Of a stretch of DNA of 64,000 nt, positions 1 through 8,834 are shown piece after piece; within the stretch, counting starts at the first letter, position 1; each line of letters begins with the position of its first letter. This DNA is from Prochlorococcus sp. AG-402-L09 (GTDB lineage: Bacteria; Cyanobacteriota; Cyanobacteriia; PCC-6307; Cyanobiaceae). The notes under the pieces were generated by a model. The model was not told the origin of the DNA, did no database searches, and saw nothing but the letters and a program-made list of their open reading frames with translations. A program made the translations under genes and the position numbers. Location: contig QCIK01000006.1 of assembly GCA_003216715.1 (NCBI GenBank), positions 1 through 64,000 on the forward strand, in the 5' to 3' direction.

Positions 1-416
1 GTGCCTCTACCTCTAATCCTTTTTTCAAGTTCAGATAAATTAGGAGGCGCTAAAAATATTTGTAGTGCCTCAGGAAACGACTTTCGAATTTGTCGAGCTC
101 CTTTTAATTCAATTTCAAGAAGGACATTAGTTCCTTTTTCTATTTTTTCTTTAACAATTTTTTTTGGAGTTCCATAAAAATTATTAGAGAATGAAGCCCA
201 CTCGAGAAAACCTTCTTTATCAATTATTTCTTGAAAATTTTTCTTTTCTAGGAAAAAATAATGCTCTCCTTCAATTTCTCCAGATCTTGGCTGGCGAGTA
301 GTAGCAGAAATAGAAAGCCATACATCACTATGACTATCGAGGATTTTCCTAACAATTGTTCCTTTACCTACCCCGCTTGGGCCAGTGAGAACAGTAAGAT
401 TTCCTAAAGAAGACAT
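1..416 (-). CDS. gmk: guanylate kinase, 3' part cut off by window edge
   Basis: Guanylate kinase phosphorylates GMP to GDP in purine nucleotide metabolism. The visible N-terminal part (about 138 residues) opens with MSSLGNLTVLTGPSG and a P-loop GPSGVGKGT at about residues 11-19. It continues with the guanylate-binding stretch SATTRQPRSGE and the EGEHYFF motif typical of Gmk. The ATG lies at 414-416 and the frame runs off the left edge, so the C-terminal third (about 45-50 residues) is not seen. It is divergent from the NFACT-type gene at 485. Family assignment is secure. Confidence 0.93.
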   Translation of the reverse strand, partial: MSSLGNLTVLTGPSGVGKGTIVRKILDSHSDVWLSISATTRQPRSGEIEGEHYFFLEKKNFQEIIDKEGFLEWASFSNNFYGTPKKIVKEKIEKGTNVLLEIELKGARQIRKSFPEALQIFLAPPNLSELEKRIRGRG

Positions 417-484
417 AACTCAATCCTATCTAATTTACTTATCAAAGGATAATTACATCAATTATGAAGTTAAAAGGATGATAT

Positions 485-2201
485 ATGAACAAAGTTCCAA
501 TTCAAATCATGGACTTAACAACCCTTAAAGCGGTTGTATTTGAACTTAGCCAAGACATAGTTCCAAGTCGATTTGAGAATGCACAGCAAATTGATTCACA
601 TACTATTCAACTAGGATTTAGAACCCTAGAAAAACTTAGATGGATAGAAATAAGCTGGCTTGCTGAATACCCAAGAATTATTTCAATACCACCGCCAAAA
701 AGATATGGTGAGAAAAGTACATTAGCAAAGCAACTAAAACATTTATTGGTCAATTTAGCTTTGGTAGAAATAACACAAACTGGTTTTGAAAGAATAGTAA
801 GATTTAAATTATCTAATAGACCTGGAGAAGAAATAGAGAAAGAATTGATAGTTGAATTGATGGGTAGACATAGTAATATTTTACTTTTAGACAGAACAAG
901 TAAAATAATTACTCTTGGGAAACAAGTAAAAGAGAGTCAATCAAGATTAAGGCCAATAGGAACAGGAGATTTCTATACGAATCCTCCTCCTCTTAAAGGT
1001 TTAATTCCTGATTACTCTGAATCATTCAATTCATGGAAAAAAAATATTTGCTTAGTTCCATCAACATTTAAGAATAGTCTCAAAGATAAGTCTCAAAGAT
1101 ACTTTCCAAGGAATAAGCCCTTCTCTAACATTACAAATTGCTAGCAATAATTATAATGATGCACTTAATATAATAAATCAATCCGTAACATGTATTGAAT
1201 TAGAAATATGGGAAGCCATCTATAAGAAATGGAAAGAGTGGCTATTAGATTTAGAAAATAACAATTACACTATTAATTTCAAAGGGCCAACAGATTTTGT
1301 AGTGTGGGGACAAAAGAAATCAAAAACTAAAAATTCTAAAATAGGAATTAGCCTTAGCATCTATTATTCAAATAAAATTGCAGAAAGGAAAATAAATTCT
1401 CTTAGAGAAAAATTGACACAAGATCTAAGAAATTCAAAAGATCTTGAAATCAGAAAACTAGAGGAACAGAAATTACTAATTCAAAATATTTCTGAATATA
1501 TAACGATGCAAAATAAGGCTAATAATCTTCTCACTTTACCATCTCCCACAAAGAAGCAAATAATCGAGTCTCAAAAACTATTTAAAGAAGCCAAAAGAAA
1601 AAAAAGATCTAGAGAATCAATTCTAAATAGAATCAATTTTCACAAAAAAAAGATATCAGAAATTGAAAATTATGAATTATTTCTTGATTCATTAATGCAC
1701 GGAAAAAATGAAGACAATACAAATAATCTAGAATCAATAATTGAACTTAAAGAAGAGATCGAAGCATATATTTGCATTAAACAAAATAAATCTAAGTTTA
1801 AATCAAATAGAATTAAGGAACAGCCTTCAAATATAAAAGAGATTCAAAGTCCCAGCGGTCTAAAGATTCAAATAGGTGGTAACAACAGACAAAACGAATT
1901 AATAAGTTTAAGGAAAGGAAAAAAAGGTGATCTTTGGTTTCATGCGCAAGAATCACCAGGAAGCCATGTTGTACTTAAATCATCCAACGGACTTGTCGAT
2001 GAAAAAGACATTCAACTAGCTGCTGATCTAGCTTCTCTATTTAGCCGTGCTAAAGCTAACAAGCAAGTAGCAGTTGTAATGGTACCAATTGAAAATCTTC
2101 AGAGGATATCAGGAGCCTTGCCTGGAACGGTTAGCCATAGAGGAGGGAAGGTGCTTTGGGGGAAGGCAGATAGAGCAGAGAAATATTTCCACCACAAGTG
2201 A
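485..2201 (+). CDS. NFACT-family (RqcH/Rqc2/FbpA-like) protein, interrupted by a frameshift near 1103
   Basis: NFACT proteins bind the stalled 50S ribosome-peptidyl-tRNA complex and take part in C-terminal (alanine) tailing during ribosome quality control; older annotations say fibronectin-binding protein. The first part (485-1144) has the NFACT-N pattern DLTTLKAVVFEL near its start and ELMGRHSNILLLD at about residue 125. The second part, open from about 1101 to 2201 in another frame, has a lysine-rich coiled-coil middle and the NFACT-R domain, with KGDLWFHAQESPGSHVVL and the end PGTVSHRGGKVLWG. Removing one T from the TTT at 1103-1105 joins the parts as RYFQGISPSLTLQI and gives about 571 residues, a normal family length. 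The second ATG at 509 fits the family start better than 485. Sequencing error, recent mutation or a +1 shift are all possible. Confidence 0.8.
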
Positions 2202-2494
2202 ACTTCAATGACTTACTATCAACTTCATTAGACAAGATGAAAATGATTGACTTTTTGCTAGGCACTCATGAGTTTCTAGGTAATCATTCTTTTCCGGAAT
2301 TCTTAATTGGATATGCATTCGGAGCAGCATTAATTATCGGAGCTCCAACAGTCTTCCTTTTATTAGCATTTACCAGCGCTTTAATGAAAACCAATGGGAA
2401 AATGGGAGGCTACAAAGAATATGCTAGTTATGGTGAATCTTCACTAAATGATTGCCCTCCTTTTATTTTGCCTGACCCAACAAAAAACAAATAA
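2198..2494 (+). CDS. small conserved membrane protein, function unknown
   Basis: Up to 98 residues with one or two hydrophobic stretches: FLIGYAFGAALIIGAPTVFLLL (about residues 37-58) runs on into AFTSAL, followed by a polar tail ending in PDPTKNK. I do not know a function. It looks like one of the short membrane proteins conserved among marine picocyanobacteria. The GTG at 2198 overlaps the stop of the preceding gene (GTGA), but internal ATGs at 2237 and 2243 (MKMIDFLLGTHEFLG) are equally plausible starts and would give about 83-85 residues. It is probably co-transcribed with the NFACT-type gene. Confidence 0.6.
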   Translation: MNFNDLLSTSLDKMKMIDFLLGTHEFLGNHSFPEFLIGYAFGAALIIGAPTVFLLLAFTSALMKTNGKMGGYKEYASYGESSLNDCPPFILPDPTKNK

Positions 2495-2719
2495 AAAAAT
2501 CTATCCTTGTTTCGCATCCAAATAATTTATTTACTTAATTTTTATAAAATAGCTACAAACAATTTTTGCATGCTTCCAAACTCAATTTTCTACTAAAATA
2601 AGCTCATTACCTAAATCAACCTGAATAGCTCAAACAAAAAAGAAAATATTTTAAAAGTTCCTCCTCCTATCAGAATAAAGGGAAAGGCTAGTTCAGTTGA
2701 GGCATCTCAATCTCTTGAG

Positions 2720-3439
2720 ATGCCTCTAGTTGATCATCTTGAAGAACTTCGCCAAAGGATCCTAAAGAGTCTCATTGCAATTCTTCTATCGTCAGGTTTT
2801 TGCTTGTTATTTGTTAGGAGACTTGTACAGGCATTGGAGATACCGGCAGGGAAAATACAATTTTTACAAGTAGCGCCTGGTGAATTTTTATTTACTTCAA
2901 TAAAAGTTGCAGGTTATGGGGGGCTAACTATTTCACTCCCTTTTATACTTTACCAATTTTTAAAGTTCATCCTTCCTGGGCTAACTAAAAAAGAAAAGCT
3001 CTTAATAGCTCCTTCTGTTGCAGGTTCAGCAATTTTATTTTTCTTAGGAATTTTCTTTGCATGGAAGGCTTTGATACCTGCAGCTTTGGGATTTCTAATA
3101 AGTTATGGTGCTGATGTAGTAGAACCACTTTGGTCTATAGAAAAATATTTAGATTTCGTACTTCTGCTTATGCTCTCAACTGGTTTAGCCTTCCAGTTAC
3201 CAATTCTTCAATTAATTTTAGGTTTCTTAGAAATAATTTCTTGGAAAAGGATGTTATCAGCATGGAGATTAGTAGTTATGGCTTCAGCAGTAGCAGGAGC
3301 TGTTTTAACTCCATCGACTGATCCTATAACCATGCTTCTTCTATCATCATCGATAACTTTTTTGTTTTTTATTGGAATTGGATTAGTGGCCTTAACAACA
3401 AACCTCAAAGGAAAAATTCTTCCATCCTTTGATCCATAG
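2720..3439 (+). CDS. tatC: Sec-independent (twin-arginine) translocase subunit TatC
   Basis: TatC is the multispanning receptor subunit that recognises twin-arginine signal peptides in thylakoid and plasma membranes. The start MPLVDHLEELRQRIL is the classic TatC signature, and about six hydrophobic segments follow, including the conserved AGSAILFFLGIFFAWKALIP region. The length of 239 fits. The frame stays open upstream to 2615 without any ATG, GTG or TTG, and the ATG at 2720 has no good ribosome-binding site, so an N-terminal extension from an unusual start such as CTG 2621 cannot be excluded. The Rieske protein PetC encoded just downstream is a likely Tat substrate. The 3' end overlaps the convergent gene by 35 bp. 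Confidence 0.93.
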   Translation: MPLVDHLEELRQRILKSLIAILLSSGFCLLFVRRLVQALEIPAGKIQFLQVAPGEFLFTSIKVAGYGGLTISLPFILYQFLKFILPGLTKKEKLLIAPSVAGSAILFFLGIFFAWKALIPAALGFLISYGADVVEPLWSIEKYLDFVLLLMLSTGLAFQLPILQLILGFLEIISWKRMLSAWRLVVMASAVAGAVLTPSTDPITMLLLSSSITFLFFIGIGLVALTTNLKGKILPSFDP

Positions 3440-3767
3440 GCAAAGTTAACGTTATCGCTCTGCCAAGTCTTGGCTTTGCCTGTACATTTTCCAACCAATT
3501 TCTTACAAAACCCGATTGACCTGACCGATTAATAATTTCTAAGGTTCGATTCAAATTTTCTCTAAAGGTCTCCTCATCCAATGGGAAAGATTGTTGTTCT
3601 AAAAATCCCCACATCATTTGTAAATATATTCTGTCTTTTTTGATTAACAATCTTAAATCATATGTCACGCCCCATCGCCTTCTTAAGCACCCCACTACCT
3701 CTTCTACTTCCAAGGGAATTGGAGAAGTAAAGCTACCAGAATTTAACTCATTAGATTTAAAACTCAT
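3405..3767 (-). CDS. DUF3067 family protein
   Basis: A 120-residue soluble protein matching my memory of the cyanobacterial and plastid DUF3067 family. Recognisable elements are the RRRWGVTYDLRLLIK segment in the first half, YLQMMWGFLEQQSFP in the middle, and an acidic end MDQRMEEFFL. It has no signal peptide or membrane segment. Its last 35 bp overlap tatC tail-to-tail, so the final residues are read opposite the TatC C-terminus. The biochemical function is not one I can assign. It lies between tatC and petC but on the other strand. Confidence 0.75.
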   Translation of the reverse strand: MSFKSNELNSGSFTSPIPLEVEEVVGCLRRRWGVTYDLRLLIKKDRIYLQMMWGFLEQQSFPLDEETFRENLNRTLEIINRSGQSGFVRNWLENVQAKPRLGRAITLTLPMDQRMEEFFL

Positions 3768-3849
3768 ATCAAAAGCCAGTCTTGGCAGAGATTAATAACC
3801 TTTTGGTGTCCATTCTGGTCTAATATCATAATTCAGGTGAACATCTGTA

Positions 3850-4386
3850 ATGACACAATTGAATGCTGCAGATGTGCCCTCAATGGGCAGAAGGCAGTTC
3901 ATGAACTTGCTTACCTTTGGCACCGTTACAGGAGTTGCCCTAGGAGCTTTATATCCAGTAGCTCAATATTTCACACCCTACAGAGCGGGTGGAGGTGGCG
4001 GCGGAACAAATGCTAAGGATGAACTAGGCAATCCAGTAAAGGCAAGTGCATGGCTATCTAATCATCCAGTGGGAGACAGAAGCTTAGTCCAAGGCCTTAA
4101 AGGTGACCCTACTTATCTAATAGTTGAAGGCGAGGATGCAATCACTAGTTATGGAATTAATGCCATTTGTACCCACCTTGGTTGTGTAGTGCCTTGGAAC
4201 AGCGGAGCAAATAAATACATGTGTCCATGTCATGGAAGTCAATACGATTCGACAGGGAAAGTTGTCAGAGGTCCAGCCCCTCTATCACTAGCCATAGCTC
4301 ATGTCTCAGTCGAGGATGATCAAGTTCTAATAAGTCAGTGGACAGAAACTGATTTTCGAACTGGTACTGATCCTTGGTGGGGGTGA
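3850..4386 (+). CDS. petC: cytochrome b6f complex Rieske iron-sulfur subunit
   Basis: PetC carries the 2Fe-2S cluster that passes electrons from plastoquinol to cytochrome f. An N-terminal Tat-like segment ([12 protein letters not shown], residues about 13-24) serves as uncleaved membrane anchor, followed by a glycine hinge of six Gly (GGGGGG). The two cluster-binding boxes are CTHLGC and CPCHGS, giving the four canonical Cys/His ligands. The length of 178 is typical. petA follows after 7 bp, so the two are one operon. The ATG at 3850 is preceded by a weak GGTGA. Confidence 0.97.
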   Translation: MTQLNAADVPSMGRRQFMNLLTFGTVTGVALGALYPVAQYFTPYRAGGGGGGTNAKDELGNPVKASAWLSNHPVGDRSLVQGLKGDPTYLIVEGEDAITSYGINAICTHLGCVVPWNSGANKYMCPCHGSQYDSTGKVVRGPAPLSLAIAHVSVEDDQVLISQWTETDFRTGTDPWWG

Positions 4387-4393
4387 TAAATAA

Positions 4394-5359
4394 ATGCAAA
4401 AAAACTTCAATACTACTTCCAAAACCATGAGTCGTTCATTAAAACTTTTACTTTGTTCAGTTGTTCTTGGATTTTCAATATTTCTTGTTCCACAACCAAG
4501 TTGGGCATATCCATTTTGGGCGCAACAAAAATTCGAAAATCCTAGAGAGGCAACTGGAAAAATTGTTTGCGCTAATTGTCATGTTGCAAGCATGCCAACT
4601 AGGGCTGAAGTCCCTCAGGCAGTTGCTGCTGATAGTGTTTTCAAAACAGTTGTAGAAATACCTTACAAAAAGGATCTGCAAGAAATTGGAGCGGATGGCA
4701 GCAAAGTCCCTCTCCAAGTTGGAGCAGTTGTAATGCTTCCAGACGGATTCAAGCTTGCACCTCAAGAAAGATGGACTGATGAAATAAAAGAAGAGACACA
4801 AGGTGTTTACTTCACTCAATACAGCGAAGAACAAGAAAATATTATTTTAGTAGGCCCTTTACCAGGTGATCAAAACAGAGAGATTGTCTTCCCTGTACTT
4901 TCACCTGATCCTAGAAAAGACAAAAATTACAACTTTGGAAAATATTCAATTCATATAGGAGGTAATAGAGGAAGAGGTCAGGTTTATCCCACTGGTGAAA
5001 AGAGCAATAACAATTTGTTTACGGCAACTAATTCTGGAACGATAACCTCAATCGATACAAATGAAGATGGTACAAAAATTATCAATCTAAATAATGAAGC
5101 AGGTGAAAGTTTTGCTGAAAATATTCCTGCAGGGACTTCATTATTAGTAAAAGAAGGCGACAATATCGAGACAGGTGCAAAATTAACTGAAGATCCTAAT
5201 GTTGGAGGATTTGGTCAACTTGACAAAGAAATAGTTTTACAAAGTAAAGCAAGAGTTATTGGAATGATAATTTTCTTTATAGGAGTTGGTTTATCACAAA
5301 TAATGCTTGTTCTTAAAAAGAAACAAGTTGAAAAGGTTCAAGCTGCTGAAGGAATATAA
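4394..5359 (+). CDS. petA: cytochrome f precursor
   Basis: Cytochrome f is the c-type haem subunit of the b6f complex and hands electrons to plastocyanin or cytochrome c6 in the thylakoid lumen. A signal peptide ends at about residue 38 (PSWA), and the mature protein begins YPFWAQQ, where the Tyr amino group is the axial haem ligand. The haem attachment site CANCH is at about residue 59. The [16 protein letters not shown] stretch of the large domain is present, and the single C-terminal transmembrane helix ([15 protein letters not shown]) ends in KKKQVEK. ATG 4394 is used; an internal ATG at 4427 would give a shorter signal peptide. It follows petC directly. Confidence 0.97.
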   Translation: MQKNFNTTSKTMSRSLKLLLCSVVLGFSIFLVPQPSWAYPFWAQQKFENPREATGKIVCANCHVASMPTRAEVPQAVAADSVFKTVVEIPYKKDLQEIGADGSKVPLQVGAVVMLPDGFKLAPQERWTDEIKEETQGVYFTQYSEEQENIILVGPLPGDQNREIVFPVLSPDPRKDKNYNFGKYSIHIGGNRGRGQVYPTGEKSNNNLFTATNSGTITSIDTNEDGTKIINLNNEAGESFAENIPAGTSLLVKEGDNIETGAKLTEDPNVGGFGQLDKEIVLQSKARVIGMIIFFIGVGLSQIMLVLKKKQVEKVQAAEGI

Positions 5360-5372
5360 CTTCAAATAGTTG

Positions 5373-6284
5373 ATGGAAAATATTTTTTTAGCGCTTAGAT
5401 CACCTGGGCCTGAGTTGTTTCAACTAGGCCCTTTTTCTTTACGATGGTATGGATTGCTAATAGCCATTTCAGTTTTGATAGGTTTAAATTTATCAGGTGA
5501 ATTAGCCTCAAAAAAAGGATTCAAAAAAAGCCTAATTAACGATTTACTTCCTATTTTAGTTTTAGCATCTGTAATTGGTGCAAGAATTTATTATGTTGCA
5601 TTTGAATGGAGAAACTACACTGGTAAAAACTTCTGGAGTTCTATAAATATCCTAAACTTAAATATTCCTATTCCCAGTGCAATAGAAATTTGGGGTGGAG
5701 GAATTGCAATTCATGGAGCCCTGATAATGGGGACATTATCCATTATATTTTTTTGCCGCTGGAAAAAAGAACCTTTTTGGGATGTTATAGATCTTTTGGT
5801 CCCCTCCGTTGCTTTAGGTCAAGCAATAGGTAGATGGGGAAATTTTTTTAACAATGAAGCTTTTGGGATACCTACACACTTACCCTGGAAATTATTTATA
5901 CCTTACGAATTCAGGCCAGAAATATTTTCCTCGCAAGATTATTTTCACCCTACTTTTCTTTATGAATCAATATGGAATATTTTTATTTTTTGCATACTAA
6001 TTTTTCTTTTTAGAAAGTCAAATAAAAGAGAACTTACCCTCCCATCTGGAAGCTTAAGTTGCTTATATTTAATTACTTATAGTTTAGGAAGGTTGTGGAT
6101 AGAAGCCCTCAGAACAGATCCTCTTTGCTTGGGTGGTGTTCCACCTTTTTGTGAGGGAGGGCTACGCATAGCACAATTAATTAGCTTATTTTTAATTAGT
6201 GCAGGTTTATTAGGAATATGGAGAATTTACATTTCTAAAAAAGCACTCCCTGATCCTTCTTTAATTAAAGGGAGAAATCAATGA
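5373..6284 (+). CDS. lgt: prolipoprotein diacylglyceryl transferase
   Basis: Lgt transfers diacylglycerol from phosphatidylglycerol to the lipobox cysteine of prelipoproteins in the plasma membrane. The protein has about seven membrane segments and the signature [13 protein letters not shown] (about residues 152-164), with an upstream IHGALIMG that carries the conserved His. The length of about 303 is slightly long but normal for cyanobacteria. A TTG at 5370 is one codon upstream; the ATG at 5373 is preferred. It starts 13 bp after petA and overlaps cobM by 4 bp (ATGA), so it is probably in the petCA transcript or a read-through unit. Confidence 0.95.
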   Translation: MENIFLALRSPGPELFQLGPFSLRWYGLLIAISVLIGLNLSGELASKKGFKKSLINDLLPILVLASVIGARIYYVAFEWRNYTGKNFWSSINILNLNIPIPSAIEIWGGGIAIHGALIMGTLSIIFFCRWKKEPFWDVIDLLVPSVALGQAIGRWGNFFNNEAFGIPTHLPWKLFIPYEFRPEIFSSQDYFHPTFLYESIWNIFIFCILIFLFRKSNKRELTLPSGSLSCLYLITYSLGRLWIEALRTDPLCLGGVPPFCEGGLRIAQLISLFLISAGLLGIWRIYISKKALPDPSLIKGRNQ

Positions 6285-7033
6285 ATCCGATTGCAATTGT
6301 AGGAGCAGGTCCAGGCGCTTTAGACTTAATGACAATACGAGCTCAACAAAGACTAAAAGCAGCTGATGTTCTTGTTTGGACAGACTCTCTCATTCCCAAA
6401 CAAATCACCAAACTTGTTAAAGATAATTGTGAAAAAATAAAGACAAGTTCATTAACACTTGAAGAGATCCTTTTGATACTAATTACAAAGCACAAGGAAG
6501 GTAAAAAAATTGTTCGCCTCCACGATGGTGATCCTTGCTTATATGGAGCAATATCAGAACAGATATGTAGATTAAATGATGAAGGAATTCAAGTAGAGGT
6601 AGTTCCTGGGGTGAGTGCCTATCAGGCAACAGCAGCAACTTTAGGATTCGAACTAACAATTCCAGATTTAACCCAGACCATAATACTTAGCAGAGCTGAC
6701 GGCAGGACAGGCAAACCAGAAAAGGAAAGTCTTCAAAAGCTAGCTTCTATTCAATCTTCTTTATGTCTTTACTTAAGTGCAAGACATGTAGAAGAGGTTC
6801 AATCCATACTCATAAAGTATTATCCTGCGAGTACTCCTGTAGCTATTGGCTATAGAGTAACTTGGCCAGACGAATGGATAAAAATTATTCCTTTGAGTGA
6901 GATGGCAAAAACATCTAAAGAAAAACATTTAATAAGAACAACATTGTATATAATTAGTCCAACATTAAAGATCGGAAATAATAGATCCAAGCTTTACAAT
7001 CCATCTCATTCACATTTGTTTAGGCCTAGTTAA
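6281..7033 (+). CDS. cobM: precorrin-4 C11-methyltransferase
   Basis: CobM methylates precorrin-4 (or its cobalt form) at C-11 using S-adenosylmethionine in corrin ring synthesis. It shows the tetrapyrrole methylase pattern: [15 protein letters not shown] at the N-terminus, [17 protein letters not shown] at about residues 78-94, and [22 protein letters not shown], which is diagnostic for CobM/CbiF. The length of 250 is typical. It overlaps lgt by 4 bp, indicating translational coupling. cobK (38.2 kb) and cobO (57 kb) in this window belong to the same pathway but are not clustered with it. Confidence 0.93.
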   Translation: MNPIAIVGAGPGALDLMTIRAQQRLKAADVLVWTDSLIPKQITKLVKDNCEKIKTSSLTLEEILLILITKHKEGKKIVRLHDGDPCLYGAISEQICRLNDEGIQVEVVPGVSAYQATAATLGFELTIPDLTQTIILSRADGRTGKPEKESLQKLASIQSSLCLYLSARHVEEVQSILIKYYPASTPVAIGYRVTWPDEWIKIIPLSEMAKTSKEKHLIRTTLYIISPTLKIGNNRSKLYNPSHSHLFRPS

Positions 7034-7151
7034 AGAACAAATACTGAGGAATACATTTTAACAAACTTTAAAGCCAGAGATAAATGCTCTTTTAGAGACA
7101 AACTACTTTACAGAGCCTTTAGAATGAACTTAATACCCAAAAGGTTTTTAA

Positions 7152-7649
7152 TTGGAAAAAAGTGAAGAAAAAAAAAGCGATGGTACTTATGCCGCAAGTA
7201 AAAAAAAGGCATTGCAATCAGTTGGTGAGTTTCTAAGAGAAGCCCGACAAGCTAGAAATCTTTCAGTAGAGGATCTATCTTCATCACTTAGAATTGGTAA
7301 AGAACAATTAATTGCACTTGAATCAGGAGATGAAAGCGCTCTTCCTGAAAAAGTTTATATCAGAGCAATGGTTCGAAGAATAGCCGAGAAATTGAACTTA
7401 GATACAAGTTTCGTTATTGAAGAACTTAATGAAAAGAAAAATAATAAGCCTAAACCTAGCCCTGTGATTAAGAAAAAAAATACTAGAAAAAATATAAAAT
7501 TCAATCCATTTAGCATGGTAATTTTATCAGGTGCTTTAGGATTATTTACTTCAATTATGGTATTAAAATATATTCAAGGAGTGCAAGATCATTCGACTAA
7601 TTCCCAGCGAAGTGATATGTTTTTATTACATAAAAACATCTATTTTTAA
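7152..7649 (+). CDS. RodZ-like helix-turn-helix protein with one membrane segment
   Basis: A 165-residue protein with a Cro/XRE-type helix-turn-helix of the RodZ kind (GEFLREARQARNLSVEDLSSSLRIGKEQLIALESGD, in part; about residues 26-60), followed by KVYIRAMVRRIAEKL, a basic linker, and one hydrophobic segment (MVILSGALGLFTSIMVLKY, about residues 124-142). RodZ links MreB to the cell wall machinery, but here the periplasmic beta domain is absent, leaving only about 22 residues after the membrane segment. The start is a TTG. The 3' end overlaps ppx tail-to-tail by 4 bp. The HTH family is clear; an equivalent role to RodZ is inference. Confidence 0.72.
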   Translation: MEKSEEKKSDGTYAASKKKALQSVGEFLREARQARNLSVEDLSSSLRIGKEQLIALESGDESALPEKVYIRAMVRRIAEKLNLDTSFVIEELNEKKNNKPKPSPVIKKKNTRKNIKFNPFSMVILSGALGLFTSIMVLKYIQGVQDHSTNSQRSDMFLLHKNIYF

Positions 7650-8824
7650 AGTATATTAATATCAACATCTTTAATTTTCTTAATCAGTAAAATCGCCTTA
7701 TTTAGGCTCCATTTTTCAAGATCCAAATTTTGTCCTATGTCCTTAGGTATCAGCTCTATATTAACTTTTTTATTATTAGCTTCAATAACTAACTTATCTA
7801 TCAAAGGTTCTGGCCTTTTATCCAAAGCGCATGAAAGACGAAGAAGTAAAGACATTTCAGCGACCAAGCTTCTTTGACTTTCATCAACCAATAGTTGCCA
7901 CGATTCATGTCTTTTTTTGGGAAAACTTTTCCTGTGATATCTTGCGATAGCTGCAACCATTAAATGCTCACTTTGGGAATATCCTAAGAGCTCTCCATGT
8001 CTAATTAAATACCAGGAATGCTTGTGATAGGCACTTATATTGATATGTTTTCCACAAGAGTGAAGTTTAGCTGCTGCCCACAAAAGATCTCTACCTTCAC
8101 CATTATCATTATGCAAAATCCCCTTGGTCTGATCATAAAAAGTAAGCGAAAATTCTGATACCTTTTTTGATCGTTTTGAATTAACACCAAATCTTCTTGA
8201 TTGATGAAGAACTGTTCTTTCTCTTATTGATCCTTGAAAGCTCAACTGATCTTTTAAATAATCATTTCGACACATCCAATCAACAACCAATCCTTCCCGC
8301 AGAGCCCTCTCACTTAAGATGATTTCATTAACATTAATCATAGTCATTATGGTTTGTAAAATCAAAGCGCCTGGGACAATAATTTCAGATCTTCTTTCAC
8401 TTAATGAGGATAATTCACTCCGTTCAGAAGGTGTCATTTTTATTAACTTACTAACTATTAAATCCAAATTATTTTTTGAGATTTTATATCCTTGTAATTT
8501 TGATTGAATATGATTTTCTTTGTTAGATATTAATGCTCCAATAGCCATAGCAGTTCCACTGGTTGCTACTAAGACTGGTGTTTCACCAACTTCAATCCTA
8601 TTAGATACTTTATCAATTGCAGACTCCATAGAGCCTCTGATAAATGACCTTAAAAACAATTCAATCTGAGAGGATATTGGATCTTTTTTAATAAATTCTC
8701 TTTGTAATCTTACTGCTCCAATCTTTGTACTTGTTAATGCTCGTGCCTCAGAACCATCAGCAAGGATTAATTCTGTAGAACCTCCTCCAATATCAAGAAC
8801 AAGATGAGGTTTATTTCCAAATTG
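7646..8824 (-). pseudogene. ppx: exopolyphosphatase (Ppx/GppA family), 5' end missing
   Basis: Ppx/GppA proteins hydrolyse polyphosphate or pppGpp using an actin-like fold. The preserved part (about 392 codons) contains the second phosphate-binding motif LVLDIGGGSTELIL at its very start, then the HD-like C-terminal region with KLHSCGKHINISAYHKHSWYLI. The N-terminal lobe, with the DIGTNS motif and the catalytic Glu (roughly 140-150 residues), is absent: the frame is closed by TAG at 8825-8827, and the antiporter begins on the other strand at 8835. The longest start-to-stop frame begins at a TTG at 8659 and would lack even the DIGGGS motif. The gene therefore looks 5'-deleted, either truly or through a misassembly. 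Confidence 0.8.
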
Positions 8825-8834
8825 CTAGTTATTT

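Noticed and set aside
1302-2201. Independent gene starting at 1302
   Set aside because: The frame is open from about 1101 with NFACT-like sequence, so it is the second half of the frameshifted gene at 485.
4475-4834. Minus-strand 119-residue frame inside petA
   Set aside because: Fully antisense to the signal peptide and haem domain of cytochrome f; no family features.
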